This document shows positions 7,685-15,945 of a stretch of 44,022 nt of DNA, one piece after another; the stretch's first letter is position 1, and each line of letters opens with the position of its first letter. The notes below the pieces were generated by a model that was given only the letters and a program-made list of their open reading frames with translations, did no database searches and was not told where the DNA came from. The stretch is taken from contig QKFD01000082.1 of the NCBI GenBank assembly GCA_003251535.1, positions 1 to 44,022 of the forward strand, read 5' to 3'. The stretch is from Chromatiales bacterium (lineage in GTDB: Bacteria; Pseudomonadota; Gammaproteobacteria; Thiohalomonadales; Thiohalomonadaceae). The position numbers and the translations under genes were made by a program.

Positions 7685-9493
7685 ATGTCAACGCCCCTCC
7701 CTCCCCCGCTTGAGCGCCACATTCACCTGCTCTATGTGCCGACCTTGGGCTGCAATCTCGGTTGCAGCTACTGCTACCTCGGCGACCAGACCACCCAGGC
7801 GCAGCTGCGCACCGACTCCGATCGGGCCGTAGCCACCCTGCACCACGCCTTGGCGGCGCTGGAGGCGGCAGGGGTGTTGGCGTTCAATGTCTCACTCCAT
7901 GGTGGCGAGCCGACGCTGTTGCCGTCAGCGGTGTTGGACACCCTATTCGGCGAGATCCGCGCCCACTACCTGCGCCACTTCGACGCCATCAGTGCCTTGG
8001 GGCAGAAGAAGAGCGCCCCCCACATCAAGACCAACCTATTCAAGTTCGCCCCGCTCTACCCGCTGTTTGAGCGCCACAAGGTCTCCATCAGCGCCAGCAT
8101 TGATCTACCGCTCGCCCTCCATGCCCGCCACCGTACCCTCCGCGGTGGTGGCTCGTGGATCGAACGCACCCTGGAGAATCTGCGACTGTTGGCGCGTTAT
8201 CCCCACGCCAAAAAGATCTCGGCCACTGTCAGTGCCGAGCATCTGGTGGATATCCCCGCCTTCATTGCCGACATCTGGTTCATCCACCGCGAGATCGGTT
8301 TTGACATGAACCAGTTCAATATCATGTTTGCCTTTGCCGCGCAGCGGGGAGGGGCGGGGAACGGTCTTACCCCGGCGGGTGAGGCGTTACAGCTCGCCCT
8401 CTACACCGCGCTCAATGAGGCCTTTCGCGGCACCGAGTTGGAGGAGGGGCTGCGGCGCAACTGGTTTGATGAGTTCAAGCCCTCCTACTGCACCAACGCC
8501 CAAAACTGCGGCGAACGTTTCTACCTGCTCCAGAGCGATGGGTCGGTCTACTCCTGTGTGCGCGGCCAGGGGTTGCCGGAGTTCTACTACGGCAACATTT
8601 TCAACGACTCCATCGATACCATCCTGGGCAACGGCGCCCGCAAGATCAGCGAGGCCCATCAGCGCTATGGCTTTGATCCCGCCTGTCAGGAGTGCTGCTA
8701 TCTCCCCATCTGCCGTACCGGCTGTCCGGTGGTGAAACAGCAGCATGGGCAGGGGCGCTCCTACACCTGTAAGTTGCAGCAGGCGATCTATGTCGATCAA
8801 CCGCGCTCCTACCCCGCCGCGACGCCGCAGGCGCAGCAGGCCTATGCCCGCCACTACGGCCGCGAGGTCCACCCCCACCTCGCCTTTACCCAGCAAGAAG
8901 AGGTGTCTGATCCAGGGTTACGCTTGCCCCACGAGCTGGGCGAGGAGCGCAACACCCTGCGGGCGCTGATTGAGACCGATCCCATCCTCCAGCAGCTCTA
9001 CAGCCCAGCGGCATTTCTGTTGGAGATAGGCGATGAACAGGTGGCGCTCACCTCCCAATTGCTCAAGACGGGGAGTACCTGGTACACCCTCACGCCACAA
9101 GATCGGCTGGTGCTCCATGGGCGTTGGGAGCTGTTTGAGGCGAACTGTGCAGAGCCGGTGCGCAACACCCTCCATCTACAGCTGCTGCGTGATACGCCGG
9201 TGGTCTATGGCGATGAGAAGCGCACCAAACAGGCCCATCTCTTCACCTACCAGATCTTCCGCGACGCCCTCCTGCCGAGCAGTCTGCGCGGGCCGGACTA
9301 CTGGATGGCGGACCTCGGTGAGCTGTTGCGGATCCATCGCCATCTCTATCAACCCCAGGTGTTGAACAACCTCTTTTTCACCACCGGCTATCTGCGTGAG
9401 TACCACTACCAAAAGCAGAAACTCAACGCCTTTTACCATCTACAGGCGATCAATCTACCGTTCCAAAATGTGGAATTCTTCTACCTGTCCTAA
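7685..9493 (+). CDS. Radical SAM/SPASM maturase with large C-terminal extension
   Basis: Predicted iron-sulfur enzyme that cleaves S-adenosylmethionine and modifies a peptide or protein. In the 602-residue protein the SAM cluster motif is C23-x3-C27-x2-C30 (CNLGCSYC), followed by the GGEP motif at 73-76. A canonical SPASM domain binds two auxiliary clusters: C275-x10-G-x4-C291, then C334-x2-C337-x5-C343-x3-C347 and C362, the pattern known from anaerobic sulfatase-maturing enzymes and RiPP maturases. About 240 residues follow (roughly 365-602) that I cannot assign; they are neither a further cluster motif nor a clear precursor-recognition domain. No sulfatase gene is visible nearby. The immediate downstream gene (18 bp) encodes a protein with an 11-asparagine tail, the obvious candidate substrate. 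Family certain, reaction unknown. Confidence 0.92.
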   Translation: MSTPLPPPLERHIHLLYVPTLGCNLGCSYCYLGDQTTQAQLRTDSDRAVATLHHALAALEAAGVLAFNVSLHGGEPTLLPSAVLDTLFGEIRAHYLRHFDAISALGQKKSAPHIKTNLFKFAPLYPLFERHKVSISASIDLPLALHARHRTLRGGGSWIERTLENLRLLARYPHAKKISATVSAEHLVDIPAFIADIWFIHREIGFDMNQFNIMFAFAAQRGGAGNGLTPAGEALQLALYTALNEAFRGTELEEGLRRNWFDEFKPSYCTNAQNCGERFYLLQSDGSVYSCVRGQGLPEFYYGNIFNDSIDTILGNGARKISEAHQRYGFDPACQECCYLPICRTGCPVVKQQHGQGRSYTCKLQQAIYVDQPRSYPAATPQAQQAYARHYGREVHPHLAFTQQEEVSDPGLRLPHELGEERNTLRALIETDPILQQLYSPAAFLLEIGDEQVALTSQLLKTGSTWYTLTPQDRLVLHGRWELFEANCAEPVRNTLHLQLLRDTPVVYGDEKRTKQAHLFTYQIFRDALLPSSLRGPDYWMADLGELLRIHRHLYQPQVLNNLFFTTGYLREYHYQKQKLNAFYHLQAINLPFQNVEFFYLS

Positions 9494-9511
9494 CTGCGGA
9501 GGGCACGTCCC

Positions 9512-9916
9512 ATGGCCGTACAACCGCTGATGCAGACCGCTTTCACCGTGGAGCGGTTTTTGGATGCCGCTCGGATCGACGATGGGCGTCAGCGTACCCA
9601 GATGGAGGAGTGGTTGACCCAATGGCTGGCCGCCACCCGTGGGGGCTATGCCGTCTATCATCGCGGTAACGTCTACTGCTACGAGCAGGGGGGGGCCGTG
9701 GCCCGCAGCTTCTCCATGGCCGCGCAGCGGCAACAGCCCATCTGGTGTGACGGTAAAAAGCTGTCGTTGCTGGATGAGCAGGCCTATCTCGAACGTGGGG
9801 CACTGGTGATGTTGGGAACCGCAGGACTACTAGGGAGCGGCGCCTCACGGGCCGAGTATGGGGTGGAGGTCAGCAGTAATAACAACAATAATAACAATAA
9901 CAACAACAACGGTTGA
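9512..9916 (+). CDS. Small protein with C-terminal Asn11 tail; candidate substrate of the radical SAM enzyme
   Basis: Protein of 134 residues. Residues 1-110 form a compact, apparently folded part (FTVERFLDAARIDD, then YAVYHRGNVYCYE and IWCDGKKLSLLDEQ) with two cysteines (C56, C79). A glycine-rich stretch GTAGLLGSG follows at about 102-110. The end is EVSS, eleven consecutive asparagines (123-133) and a final glycine. Codons of the run are four AAT and seven AAC in irregular order. GGAGG precedes the ATG, and it lies 18 bp behind the SPASM gene, so coupled expression is likely. I recognise no family. A leader-like folded part plus a low-complexity tail next to a maturase suggests a RiPP-like or post-translationally modified protein, but a plain polar tail on an accessory subunit is possible. 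Confidence 0.75.
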   Translation: MAVQPLMQTAFTVERFLDAARIDDGRQRTQMEEWLTQWLAATRGGYAVYHRGNVYCYEQGGAVARSFSMAAQRQQPIWCDGKKLSLLDEQAYLERGALVMLGTAGLLGSGASRAEYGVEVSSNNNNNNNNNNNG

Positions 9917-9928
9917 GCAGGCGAACGC

Positions 9929-12313
9929 TTAGCCGGCCGCCGGTTGGCGCACCGGCGTGGTGCCTGCCGCGTCAGCGCGCAGCCCAATGTTGACCCGCTC
10001 CAGGGCGGTGAAGAGCTGGAGCGGGGTGACTGGTTTGGCGAGGAAGTCATCCATCCCTGCCGCCCGACACGCCTGCACATCCTCATCGGAGCTATTGGCG
10101 GTGAGGGCGATGATGGGTAGGTGGTGGCCAGGACTGTGGCGCTCCTGGGCTCGCCAGCAGCGGGTCGCCTCCAGGCCGTCAGTTCCGGGCATTCGTACAT
10201 CCATCAACACCACGTCAAACGGCTCGGCCGTCAGCAGTGCCAGGGCCTGCGAGCCGTTCTCCGCGTGGACCACCTCAAAGCCGGCGCGGGAGAGGAAGGT
10301 GGTGATCACCTTGGCGTTAACCTGATCATCCTCCGCCACCAGTACCCGCATCCCTGGCAGTGGCTCGGCGCTCTCCCCCAGGGGCAGGAGCGGCAGCTCC
10401 TTGCGTTGCAGCTGGGCGATGCAGCTGGCGAGGGCGGCGCGGGTCACCGGTTTTACCAGGTGCTGGTCGTAGAGATCGGTCTCGTTGTGGGTGGTGAGAT
10501 AGCGCAGGTGAACCAGCAGCGGATGGGTGGGGCCGAAGCGGGTACGGAGCAGCTGGGCCAGATTGTCGCGGGAGGGATCGGGGCCATTCTCCGCTAGGAA
10601 GATGAGCGCCGGCGGCTCCCCCTGGGGGGGCGCGTTGACCACCTCCACCGGGCTCATGGAGATGGCCCGTACCCCCATGGCCCGAGCGGCGTCGATGAGG
10701 GCAACGCGCGCCTCAGGGTCCGCCTCCACCACCCAGGCGAGGTGGGTCATTGGGGGAGGATAGGTCGGTTCAGTCCCCTCCCACGGCAGCTCAAACCAGA
10801 AGAGGGTGCCACCCCCTGTACCGCTGTCGAGGCCGATGCGTCCCCCCATCAGCAGCACTAATTCACGGGCGATGGTGGTGCCCAGACCACTCCCTCCAAA
10901 ACGCCGTCGATTGGAGGGATCGCCCTGGGTAAAGCTGTCAAAGATCACCGCCTGCTTCTCCGGCGGGATCCCGGGGCCGGTGTCGATCACCTCAAACCGC
11001 CCCAGGGGCGCCTTGGGGTCGTTGATGAACTGGGCGCGGATTACCACCCGCCCCCGCTCGGTGAACTTGATGGCATTGCCCACTAGATTGAGCAGCACCT
11101 GTCGTAGTCGCGCTGGGTCCCCCTTCACCTGCTCCGGTAGCTCGGGGGCGATGTGGCACACCAGCTCCAGCCCCTTTTCGTGGGCGGTGGTGGCGAGGAG
11201 TAGCGCCACATCCTCCAGCACCGTGATCGGCGAGAATTGCTCCTGCACCAGCACCAGGCGGCCCGCCTCGATGCGGGAGAAGTCGAGGATGTCATCGAGC
11301 AGGGTGCGCAGGGTGCGGGCCGACAGCTCCAGATGGTAGAGGTAGTCGCGCTGAACGGCGTCGAGTTGCGACTCTCGCAGCAGCGCCAACAGCCCGAGGA
11401 TGCCGCTGAGAGGGGTACGGATCTCGTGGCTCATGGTGGCAAGAAAGACGCTCTTGGCACGGCTCGCCTCCTCTGCCCGCGCCCGCTGGCGGCGGAGATC
11501 CCGGTTGGCCGCCTCCAGCTCCTCCAAGGTCTGGCGCAGGCGCGCGGTCGCCTCATCGATGCGCTGCTGCATCTGGTCCCGATTGCTGCGCAGGGCGTCG
11601 ATCATCTGATTGAGCCCCTGCTGAAGCCGCAGCAGCTCCCCTTGGCCATCCTCTGCGGTGCGGTGGGTCAGCTCGCCGCTGGTGACCCGGGCCACGGTGT
11701 TGGCCACGGCCTCGATGGGTTCAGCGATCCGGCCACCGGTGAAGACCGCCACCCAGGCGATGAAGAAGGTGACCACCAGGGTGATGGCCACCGTCTCCAA
11801 GATGGTGGAGCTGCGCAGCGCCAACATCTCCCCTTTGGAGAGGCGCAGGATCACCGTGCCGATGGGTTCGCCCCGATGGAGCCGCTGGGTCTGCTCAAAG
11901 TCATCCACCGGCAGTAGGGTGCGGCGGATGGTGGCACAGAAGGTCAGCTCCTCCGGCGTCTCATTGCAGCGGCTCACCTCCGCCTGAGGGGTGAGCCAGG
12001 CGGATTGGATGGTCAGCGGTCCCTGATTGAGCAACACCTGACCATCCCGATCCAGGATGGCCAGACCGCTGACATGGCGGGCCGCCAGGGCGCTACGGGC
12101 GAGCTGGGCCAGCAGCTCGGTGTGGCCGGTGGCCACCGGATACTCACTGGCGGGGGCGAGCTGGGTGGCGAGGGTGTAACCATGGTCGGCCAGACCGCGG
12201 GAGAGGGATTCCAGCTGATTGCTGACAAAGTAGAGGTAGAGCGTCACGGCCACCAGCAGGGCTGGCAGGAGCGCCAGCAGCAACATGCGGTGGCGGATAG
12301 TGAGGCTATTCAC
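9929..12313 (-). CDS. Hybrid sensor histidine kinase (HAMP-HisKA-HATPase-REC)
   Basis: Inner-membrane sensor kinase, about 794 residues. Order: N-terminal helix, a periplasmic domain of about 150 residues (RHVSGLAILDRDGQVLLNQG), second helix about 172-192, HAMP, coiled coil, HisKA with H296 in MSHEIRTPL, HATPase (NLVGNAIKFTERG, DTGPGIP, GGSGLG), a degenerate receiver (AWVVEADPEARVALID, lacking an obvious acceptor), and a complete C-terminal receiver with D705 in LMDVRMPG and KPVT. No Hpt domain is seen, so phosphotransfer must go to another protein. BarA-like architecture. Start GTG 12313 is chosen: it follows AGCAGG and overlaps the preceding gene's stop by 8 bases; ATG 12361 lies inside that gene. 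Third gene of the TonB receptor operon, so it probably reads the ligand bound by the two upstream products. Confidence 0.9.
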   Translation of the reverse strand: MNSLTIRHRMLLLALLPALLVAVTLYLYFVSNQLESLSRGLADHGYTLATQLAPASEYPVATGHTELLAQLARSALAARHVSGLAILDRDGQVLLNQGPLTIQSAWLTPQAEVSRCNETPEELTFCATIRRTLLPVDDFEQTQRLHRGEPIGTVILRLSKGEMLALRSSTILETVAITLVVTFFIAWVAVFTGGRIAEPIEAVANTVARVTSGELTHRTAEDGQGELLRLQQGLNQMIDALRSNRDQMQQRIDEATARLRQTLEELEAANRDLRRQRARAEEASRAKSVFLATMSHEIRTPLSGILGLLALLRESQLDAVQRDYLYHLELSARTLRTLLDDILDFSRIEAGRLVLVQEQFSPITVLEDVALLLATTAHEKGLELVCHIAPELPEQVKGDPARLRQVLLNLVGNAIKFTERGRVVIRAQFINDPKAPLGRFEVIDTGPGIPPEKQAVIFDSFTQGDPSNRRRFGGSGLGTTIARELVLLMGGRIGLDSGTGGGTLFWFELPWEGTEPTYPPPMTHLAWVVEADPEARVALIDAARAMGVRAISMSPVEVVNAPPQGEPPALIFLAENGPDPSRDNLAQLLRTRFGPTHPLLVHLRYLTTHNETDLYDQHLVKPVTRAALASCIAQLQRKELPLLPLGESAEPLPGMRVLVAEDDQVNAKVITTFLSRAGFEVVHAENGSQALALLTAEPFDVVLMDVRMPGTDGLEATRCWRAQERHSPGHHLPIIALTANSSDEDVQACRAAGMDDFLAKPVTPLQLFTALERVNIGLRADAAGTTPVRQPAAG

Positions 12314-13214
12314 CCTGCTGACGCTCCGCGGCCTTGAGGTCGTGGGCCAGGGTCTCCTCACTGGCGAGGCTGATGCCGAGCGAGCGGGCTACCTGGTAGT
12401 TGGCGGCAATGGAGAAGCGGCTAGGGTGCGTGGGGGGGGGCAGGGTCTCTGTACGGCCCGTCAGCAGAGGGGCCACCATCTCCGCCGCCTGCGCCCCCAG
12501 CTGGGCGGGGGTGGAGTAGACCGCTGCCAGCGCCCCCGCCTTCACGAACGCCTGGGAGTAGCCGATGATCGGGGCGTTGCGTAGATAGGCGCCCAGAATC
12601 AGAGTCTTGGCCGATTTGGCCGAGACTACCGTGGGATCGGGCAGGGTGAGCAGCGTGTGGCCGCCACTGGCCAAGCGGGCCACGGCCCCATCCAGCTGGG
12701 CGATATCGTCGATCTCCTCCGTGGTCAGCGCCAGACCGGCCGCCGTGGTGGCGCTCTGCAACTCACTGAGCTGCTGGCGCGACCACGGACCAAGCAGCGC
12801 CCCAACAGGGCGCTCCGGCAAGGTGATGGCGATAAATTGCACGATACGTTTCACCGGCTGGTCGATGTAGAGCGCCGATACCCGCTCCCGCTGGGCAGGA
12901 TAGAGACGCAGAAAGGTGGCCTGACTGATAAGGGTGTGGAGCGTTACCCCGTGGGCGGCATAACGCTGTGCCGCCTCGGTACCCACCGTTACCGTCACTG
13001 TGGCCTCTCCCTCCGTGGGCCACTCCTTGTCAAACCGCAGCTCGGCGGTGATCCCCAAGGCCTGTAGGCGGCTCTCCAAGGCGGCCACCAGCTCCTGGTG
13101 GTGGGGATTGTCCGGTTCGCCCACCACCGCCAAGGTCGCGGCCCCCACCGGCTGGGCGGTAAGGAGCGTCCATAGTACCCAGAGACATGTCAGTGGGCCC
13201 CCTCTCCTTCTCAT
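12306..13214 (-). CDS. Periplasmic ABC-type substrate-binding protein (PF04392-like)
   Basis: Exported 302-residue protein with a signal peptide (basic start, hydrophobic LTCLWVLWTLLTAQPVGAA, cleavage near residue 25). The mature part has the two-lobed type I binding fold of the ABC_sub_bind (PF04392) family: TLAVVGEPDNPHHQELVAAL, VGALLGPWSRQQL, GHTLLTLPDPTVV, the hinge-like PIIGYSQAFVKAGALAAVYS and the C-terminal IAANYQVARSLGISL. No permease or ATPase gene is adjacent, so it probably works as a sensory binding protein for the hybrid kinase encoded immediately downstream (8-base overlap) rather than in transport. The TonB-dependent receptor gene is 32 bp upstream. Ligand unknown; relatives have been linked to amino acids and other small molecules. 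Confidence 0.85.
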   Translation of the reverse strand: MRRRGGPLTCLWVLWTLLTAQPVGAATLAVVGEPDNPHHQELVAALESRLQALGITAELRFDKEWPTEGEATVTVTVGTEAAQRYAAHGVTLHTLISQATFLRLYPAQRERVSALYIDQPVKRIVQFIAITLPERPVGALLGPWSRQQLSELQSATTAAGLALTTEEIDDIAQLDGAVARLASGGHTLLTLPDPTVVSAKSAKTLILGAYLRNAPIIGYSQAFVKAGALAAVYSTPAQLGAQAAEMVAPLLTGRTETLPPPTHPSRFSIAANYQVARSLGISLASEETLAHDLKAAERQQGE

Positions 13215-13246
13215 GCCTCCAGCGCTTCCCTCTTATCCTGCGGCGA

Positions 13247-15310
13247 TCAGAATTCGAGCCCGAGTCTAAGGTAGGCTGCTCGCTCCTGATAGACCCAATT
13301 GCGAAAGTCGAAATACTCCCCCAGCAGATTGCGCAGGGTCAGCCCAAGCTCACTGCGCGTGCTCCCCTCATGGAGCTGGAAGGCGAGATCGAGATCCACC
13401 GCGGTGTAGCCCCCGGTGGGGTCACCCGGCCCGATGAACTGCATATCGGTGACGTGGTAGAGCCCCAAACTACTGCGAAACTGCTCGGTGAAACGGTTGC
13501 TGGCCAGCAGGCTGAGGGTGGTGAAGGGGACGCTATCGTCGGTATTGCGCCACTCTCGACCGTCGGCGCTGTCCTCAACATTGATCTCATCCAACACCCG
13601 TCCACTGGAGCGGGCGTGGGAGATAGCAAAGGAGATGAGGGTATCGCGGCTGGGTTCAAGGCGCAGCTGTGCCTCCACCCCCTCGGTGCGGGCCGATCCG
13701 GCATTGGTGATGATCCAGGCTCGCTGGTTGTAGGGGTCGGCGTAGGCGTTGTCCTCCACCACGGTGATGGCATCGGTGATGCGCTCGGAGAAGAGTTTCA
13801 GCTCATAGCTGACCCGGCGCCCCTCCAGGCTCCCCCCCAAGGCCAACTCCACGGCGTCGATCCGCTCCGGATCGGGGATGGTGGGGCTGACATAGAGGAT
13901 GTCGAGGGCGTTGCCATCCTCCAGGCGGGCGGCGTAGTTGGCCTTGGCCTCAAACAGTGCCGGGGTGCGATAGGCGCGGGTGAAGCTGGTGCGGACGAAG
14001 TGATCCGGGGCAAAGCGGTAGTTGATGGCGGCCCGGGGGGAGAAGCGGGTATCGGTGATATCGCTCTTCTCCGCCATGGCGCCGATGTTGATCACCCAAC
14101 GCTCAGCCGGGGTGAGTTCGTGGTTCATGAAGAGCCGGTAGAGATCGCTCTTCTCCCAGGCGCTGGTCCCGAAATAGCCCGCGCCACGGATGCGATCACG
14201 GCGTGCCTCCGCCCCCCACACCACGCGCCAGCCGGGATGGGGGCTGAGGTGGTGCTCCAGCTCTAGGTTGGTCCGCTCATACTCGACATTGTTATCCACC
14301 ACCACCGACTGATCCGGCAGGCCGATCAAGAGCGGGACGGCGGCGCTGGGGACCCCTAGCAGCTCCGAGAGGGCGGGCGATAAGAAGCGGTCCTGCATCC
14401 GATTGTGGGTGCGGTAGAGGTTGAGCTTCACCTCCTCCTCGGAACTCATCACATGCTGCCAGCGCAGCTGCTGGTGATCGTAATCGACGTCGCGGCCGCG
14501 GGTGGGATCGAGGGGATCATCATCACTTCCCCGTTGGCGATCACCACTGCCAAAACCGACATCGAGGGTAAGGTAGTCGTTGATCCCCGCCCGCCAGTCG
14601 GCCCGGGCGTTGATAAAGCCGGTCCGTTGGTCATCATTGACCTCTCGCGTCTCGGCGCCCGGGCTGAGATCGGAGAAGCCGCGATCATCATTCATAAAAC
14701 CGGAGAGGCGTAGGGCGAAATCGCCCTTCACCACGCCATGACGCAGGTAGACCCGATCATCGGAGTTCTCACCATGGCGCAGGGTGAGGTGATTACCCGG
14801 CTGTTCGGTGGGATCTCGGGTGATGATATTGATCACGCCGAGGAAGGCGTTGGCCCCGTAGGTGACCCCATTGGGGCCGCGGGTCACCTCAATCCGCCCG
14901 ATATCCTCCAGTGCCACCGGCAGGTCCTGCCAGTCAACGCCGCCGGTGGCGGGGTTGTAGACCGAGCGACCATCCACCAACACCTGCATCCGGCGGGCGA
15001 AGTTATCGGAGTTGCCATGGTAGGTGACGGTGGTACGCACCCCTTCGCCGTTGTCGTGGCCCACCTGGAAACCGGCCACCAGGCGCAGCAGATCGGGCAC
15101 ATCGCGTGCACCACTGGCGGTGATGAGGTTGCGGTCTATGACGGTGACCGAGGCCGGCAGCTCCGCCGGGCGTTGGGGGATGCGGGAGACCGTGAGCACC
15201 ACTGGCAGGTCATCCAGCAGCGCCTCTGCCGGGAGATCAAACTCTGATTCGGCCAATACAGGGGTGGTGGCCGCGAGCAGTAGGGCGGCACCGATATGGT
15301 TTTTCATCAT
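13247..15310 (-). CDS. TonB-dependent outer-membrane receptor
   Basis: Outer-membrane beta-barrel of about 687 residues for energised uptake of a siderophore, corrinoid or similar ligand. Signal peptide MMKNHIGAALLLAATTPVLAES; then the plug domain (about 45-150: VLTVSRIPQRPAELPASVTVID, ARDVPDLLRLVAGFQVG, IEVTRGPNGVTYGANAFLGVINIITR) and the barrel, ending in phenylalanine (YLRLGLEF) as usual for BAM-inserted proteins. The ATG pair at 15305-15310 was chosen because it begins the signal peptide; the frame extends upstream to 15358 without conservation. It is the first gene of an operon with the binding protein and hybrid kinase. The plug sequence is of the BtuB/CirA/colicin-receptor type; substrate is not determined, and no cobalamin riboswitch box is visible upstream. 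Confidence 0.92.
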   Translation of the reverse strand: MMKNHIGAALLLAATTPVLAESEFDLPAEALLDDLPVVLTVSRIPQRPAELPASVTVIDRNLITASGARDVPDLLRLVAGFQVGHDNGEGVRTTVTYHGNSDNFARRMQVLVDGRSVYNPATGGVDWQDLPVALEDIGRIEVTRGPNGVTYGANAFLGVINIITRDPTEQPGNHLTLRHGENSDDRVYLRHGVVKGDFALRLSGFMNDDRGFSDLSPGAETREVNDDQRTGFINARADWRAGINDYLTLDVGFGSGDRQRGSDDDPLDPTRGRDVDYDHQQLRWQHVMSSEEEVKLNLYRTHNRMQDRFLSPALSELLGVPSAAVPLLIGLPDQSVVVDNNVEYERTNLELEHHLSPHPGWRVVWGAEARRDRIRGAGYFGTSAWEKSDLYRLFMNHELTPAERWVINIGAMAEKSDITDTRFSPRAAINYRFAPDHFVRTSFTRAYRTPALFEAKANYAARLEDGNALDILYVSPTIPDPERIDAVELALGGSLEGRRVSYELKLFSERITDAITVVEDNAYADPYNQRAWIITNAGSARTEGVEAQLRLEPSRDTLISFAISHARSSGRVLDEINVEDSADGREWRNTDDSVPFTTLSLLASNRFTEQFRSSLGLYHVTDMQFIGPGDPTGGYTAVDLDLAFQLHEGSTRSELGLTLRNLLGEYFDFRNWVYQERAAYLRLGLEF

Positions 15311-15541
15311 GGGGCAGTAGTCCACCGAGGCTGGCGACGGCAGCGTTGCATCTTGCACCCGTAAAGGCCTCCGGGCCGGTTGTGCCGCCTTCGTTAACTT
15401 ATCACAGCCTTAGCGGTCTGGCGGTTAGACGACGGTGCGTGGAGGCCAAGAGATCAGTGAGGTAACCGTACTGCACGTAATTGGCGGCTCGCCCTGGGCG
15501 GGGGCTGATATTATGGTGCCTCTTCCCTGCGCGCCCTGCCC

Positions 15542-15937
15542 ATGGACAGCCCAACGGATATCGCTACCAGCAAGTGCCGGCTCTGCACCGGCTCCAAGTG
15601 TTGCACCTACGTCACCCAGGCCCTCGATACCCCCCGGGCCATGGTGGAGTTTGACCTGCTGCTATGGCAGGTCTCCCACGAAGGGGTGGTGGCTTACAAA
15701 GATGAAGATGGTTGGTTTCTACTGTTCGAGAGCCGCTGCTGCCATCTGCTGCCGGGGGGTCAGTGCGGCATTTACGAACAGCGCCCCGCCATCTGCCGTG
15801 ATCACGCCAATGACTTCTGCGAATACGACGCCCCGGCAGAGGAGGGGTTCGAACTCTACTTCCCCGACTACGAGAGCCTGGATGCCTACTGCCGCAAACG
15901 GTTCCGGCGCTGGGACCGCCGTTGGCAGCGGCGCTGA
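15542..15937 (+). CDS. YkgJ-family cysteine cluster protein
   Basis: Cytoplasmic 131-residue protein of the YkgJ (CxxCxxxxCC, zinc/iron-sulfur binding) family. Cysteines lie in CRLCTGSKCC at the N-terminus, then in ESRCCHLL, GQCGIYEQRPAICRDH and NDFCEYD, the typical arrangement GxCxxYxxRPxxCRxF/H. The C-terminus is aromatic and basic. The family is often described as a putative metal-binding or zinc chelator with unknown role. It is divergent from the TonB receptor gene and convergent with yrfG (8 bp between stops). The 230 bp upstream hold no feature I can name with confidence. Confidence 0.88.
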   Translation: MDSPTDIATSKCRLCTGSKCCTYVTQALDTPRAMVEFDLLLWQVSHEGVVAYKDEDGWFLLFESRCCHLLPGGQCGIYEQRPAICRDHANDFCEYDAPAEEGFELYFPDYESLDAYCRKRFRRWDRRWQRR

Positions 15938-15945
15938 GGTGCCCT

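Noticed and set aside
9878-9913. Possible cloning-vector linker (maltose-binding-protein fusion vectors carry an Asn10 linker)
   Set aside because: As I recall that linker continues into LGIEGR; here the frame ends after one Gly, and codons and flanks fit the native gene and its operon.
15340-15420. GTAAAGGCCTCCGGGCC resembling part of the c-di-GMP (GEMM) riboswitch
   Set aside because: The other conserved elements of that riboswitch are not found around it on either strand; no cobalamin box is seen either.
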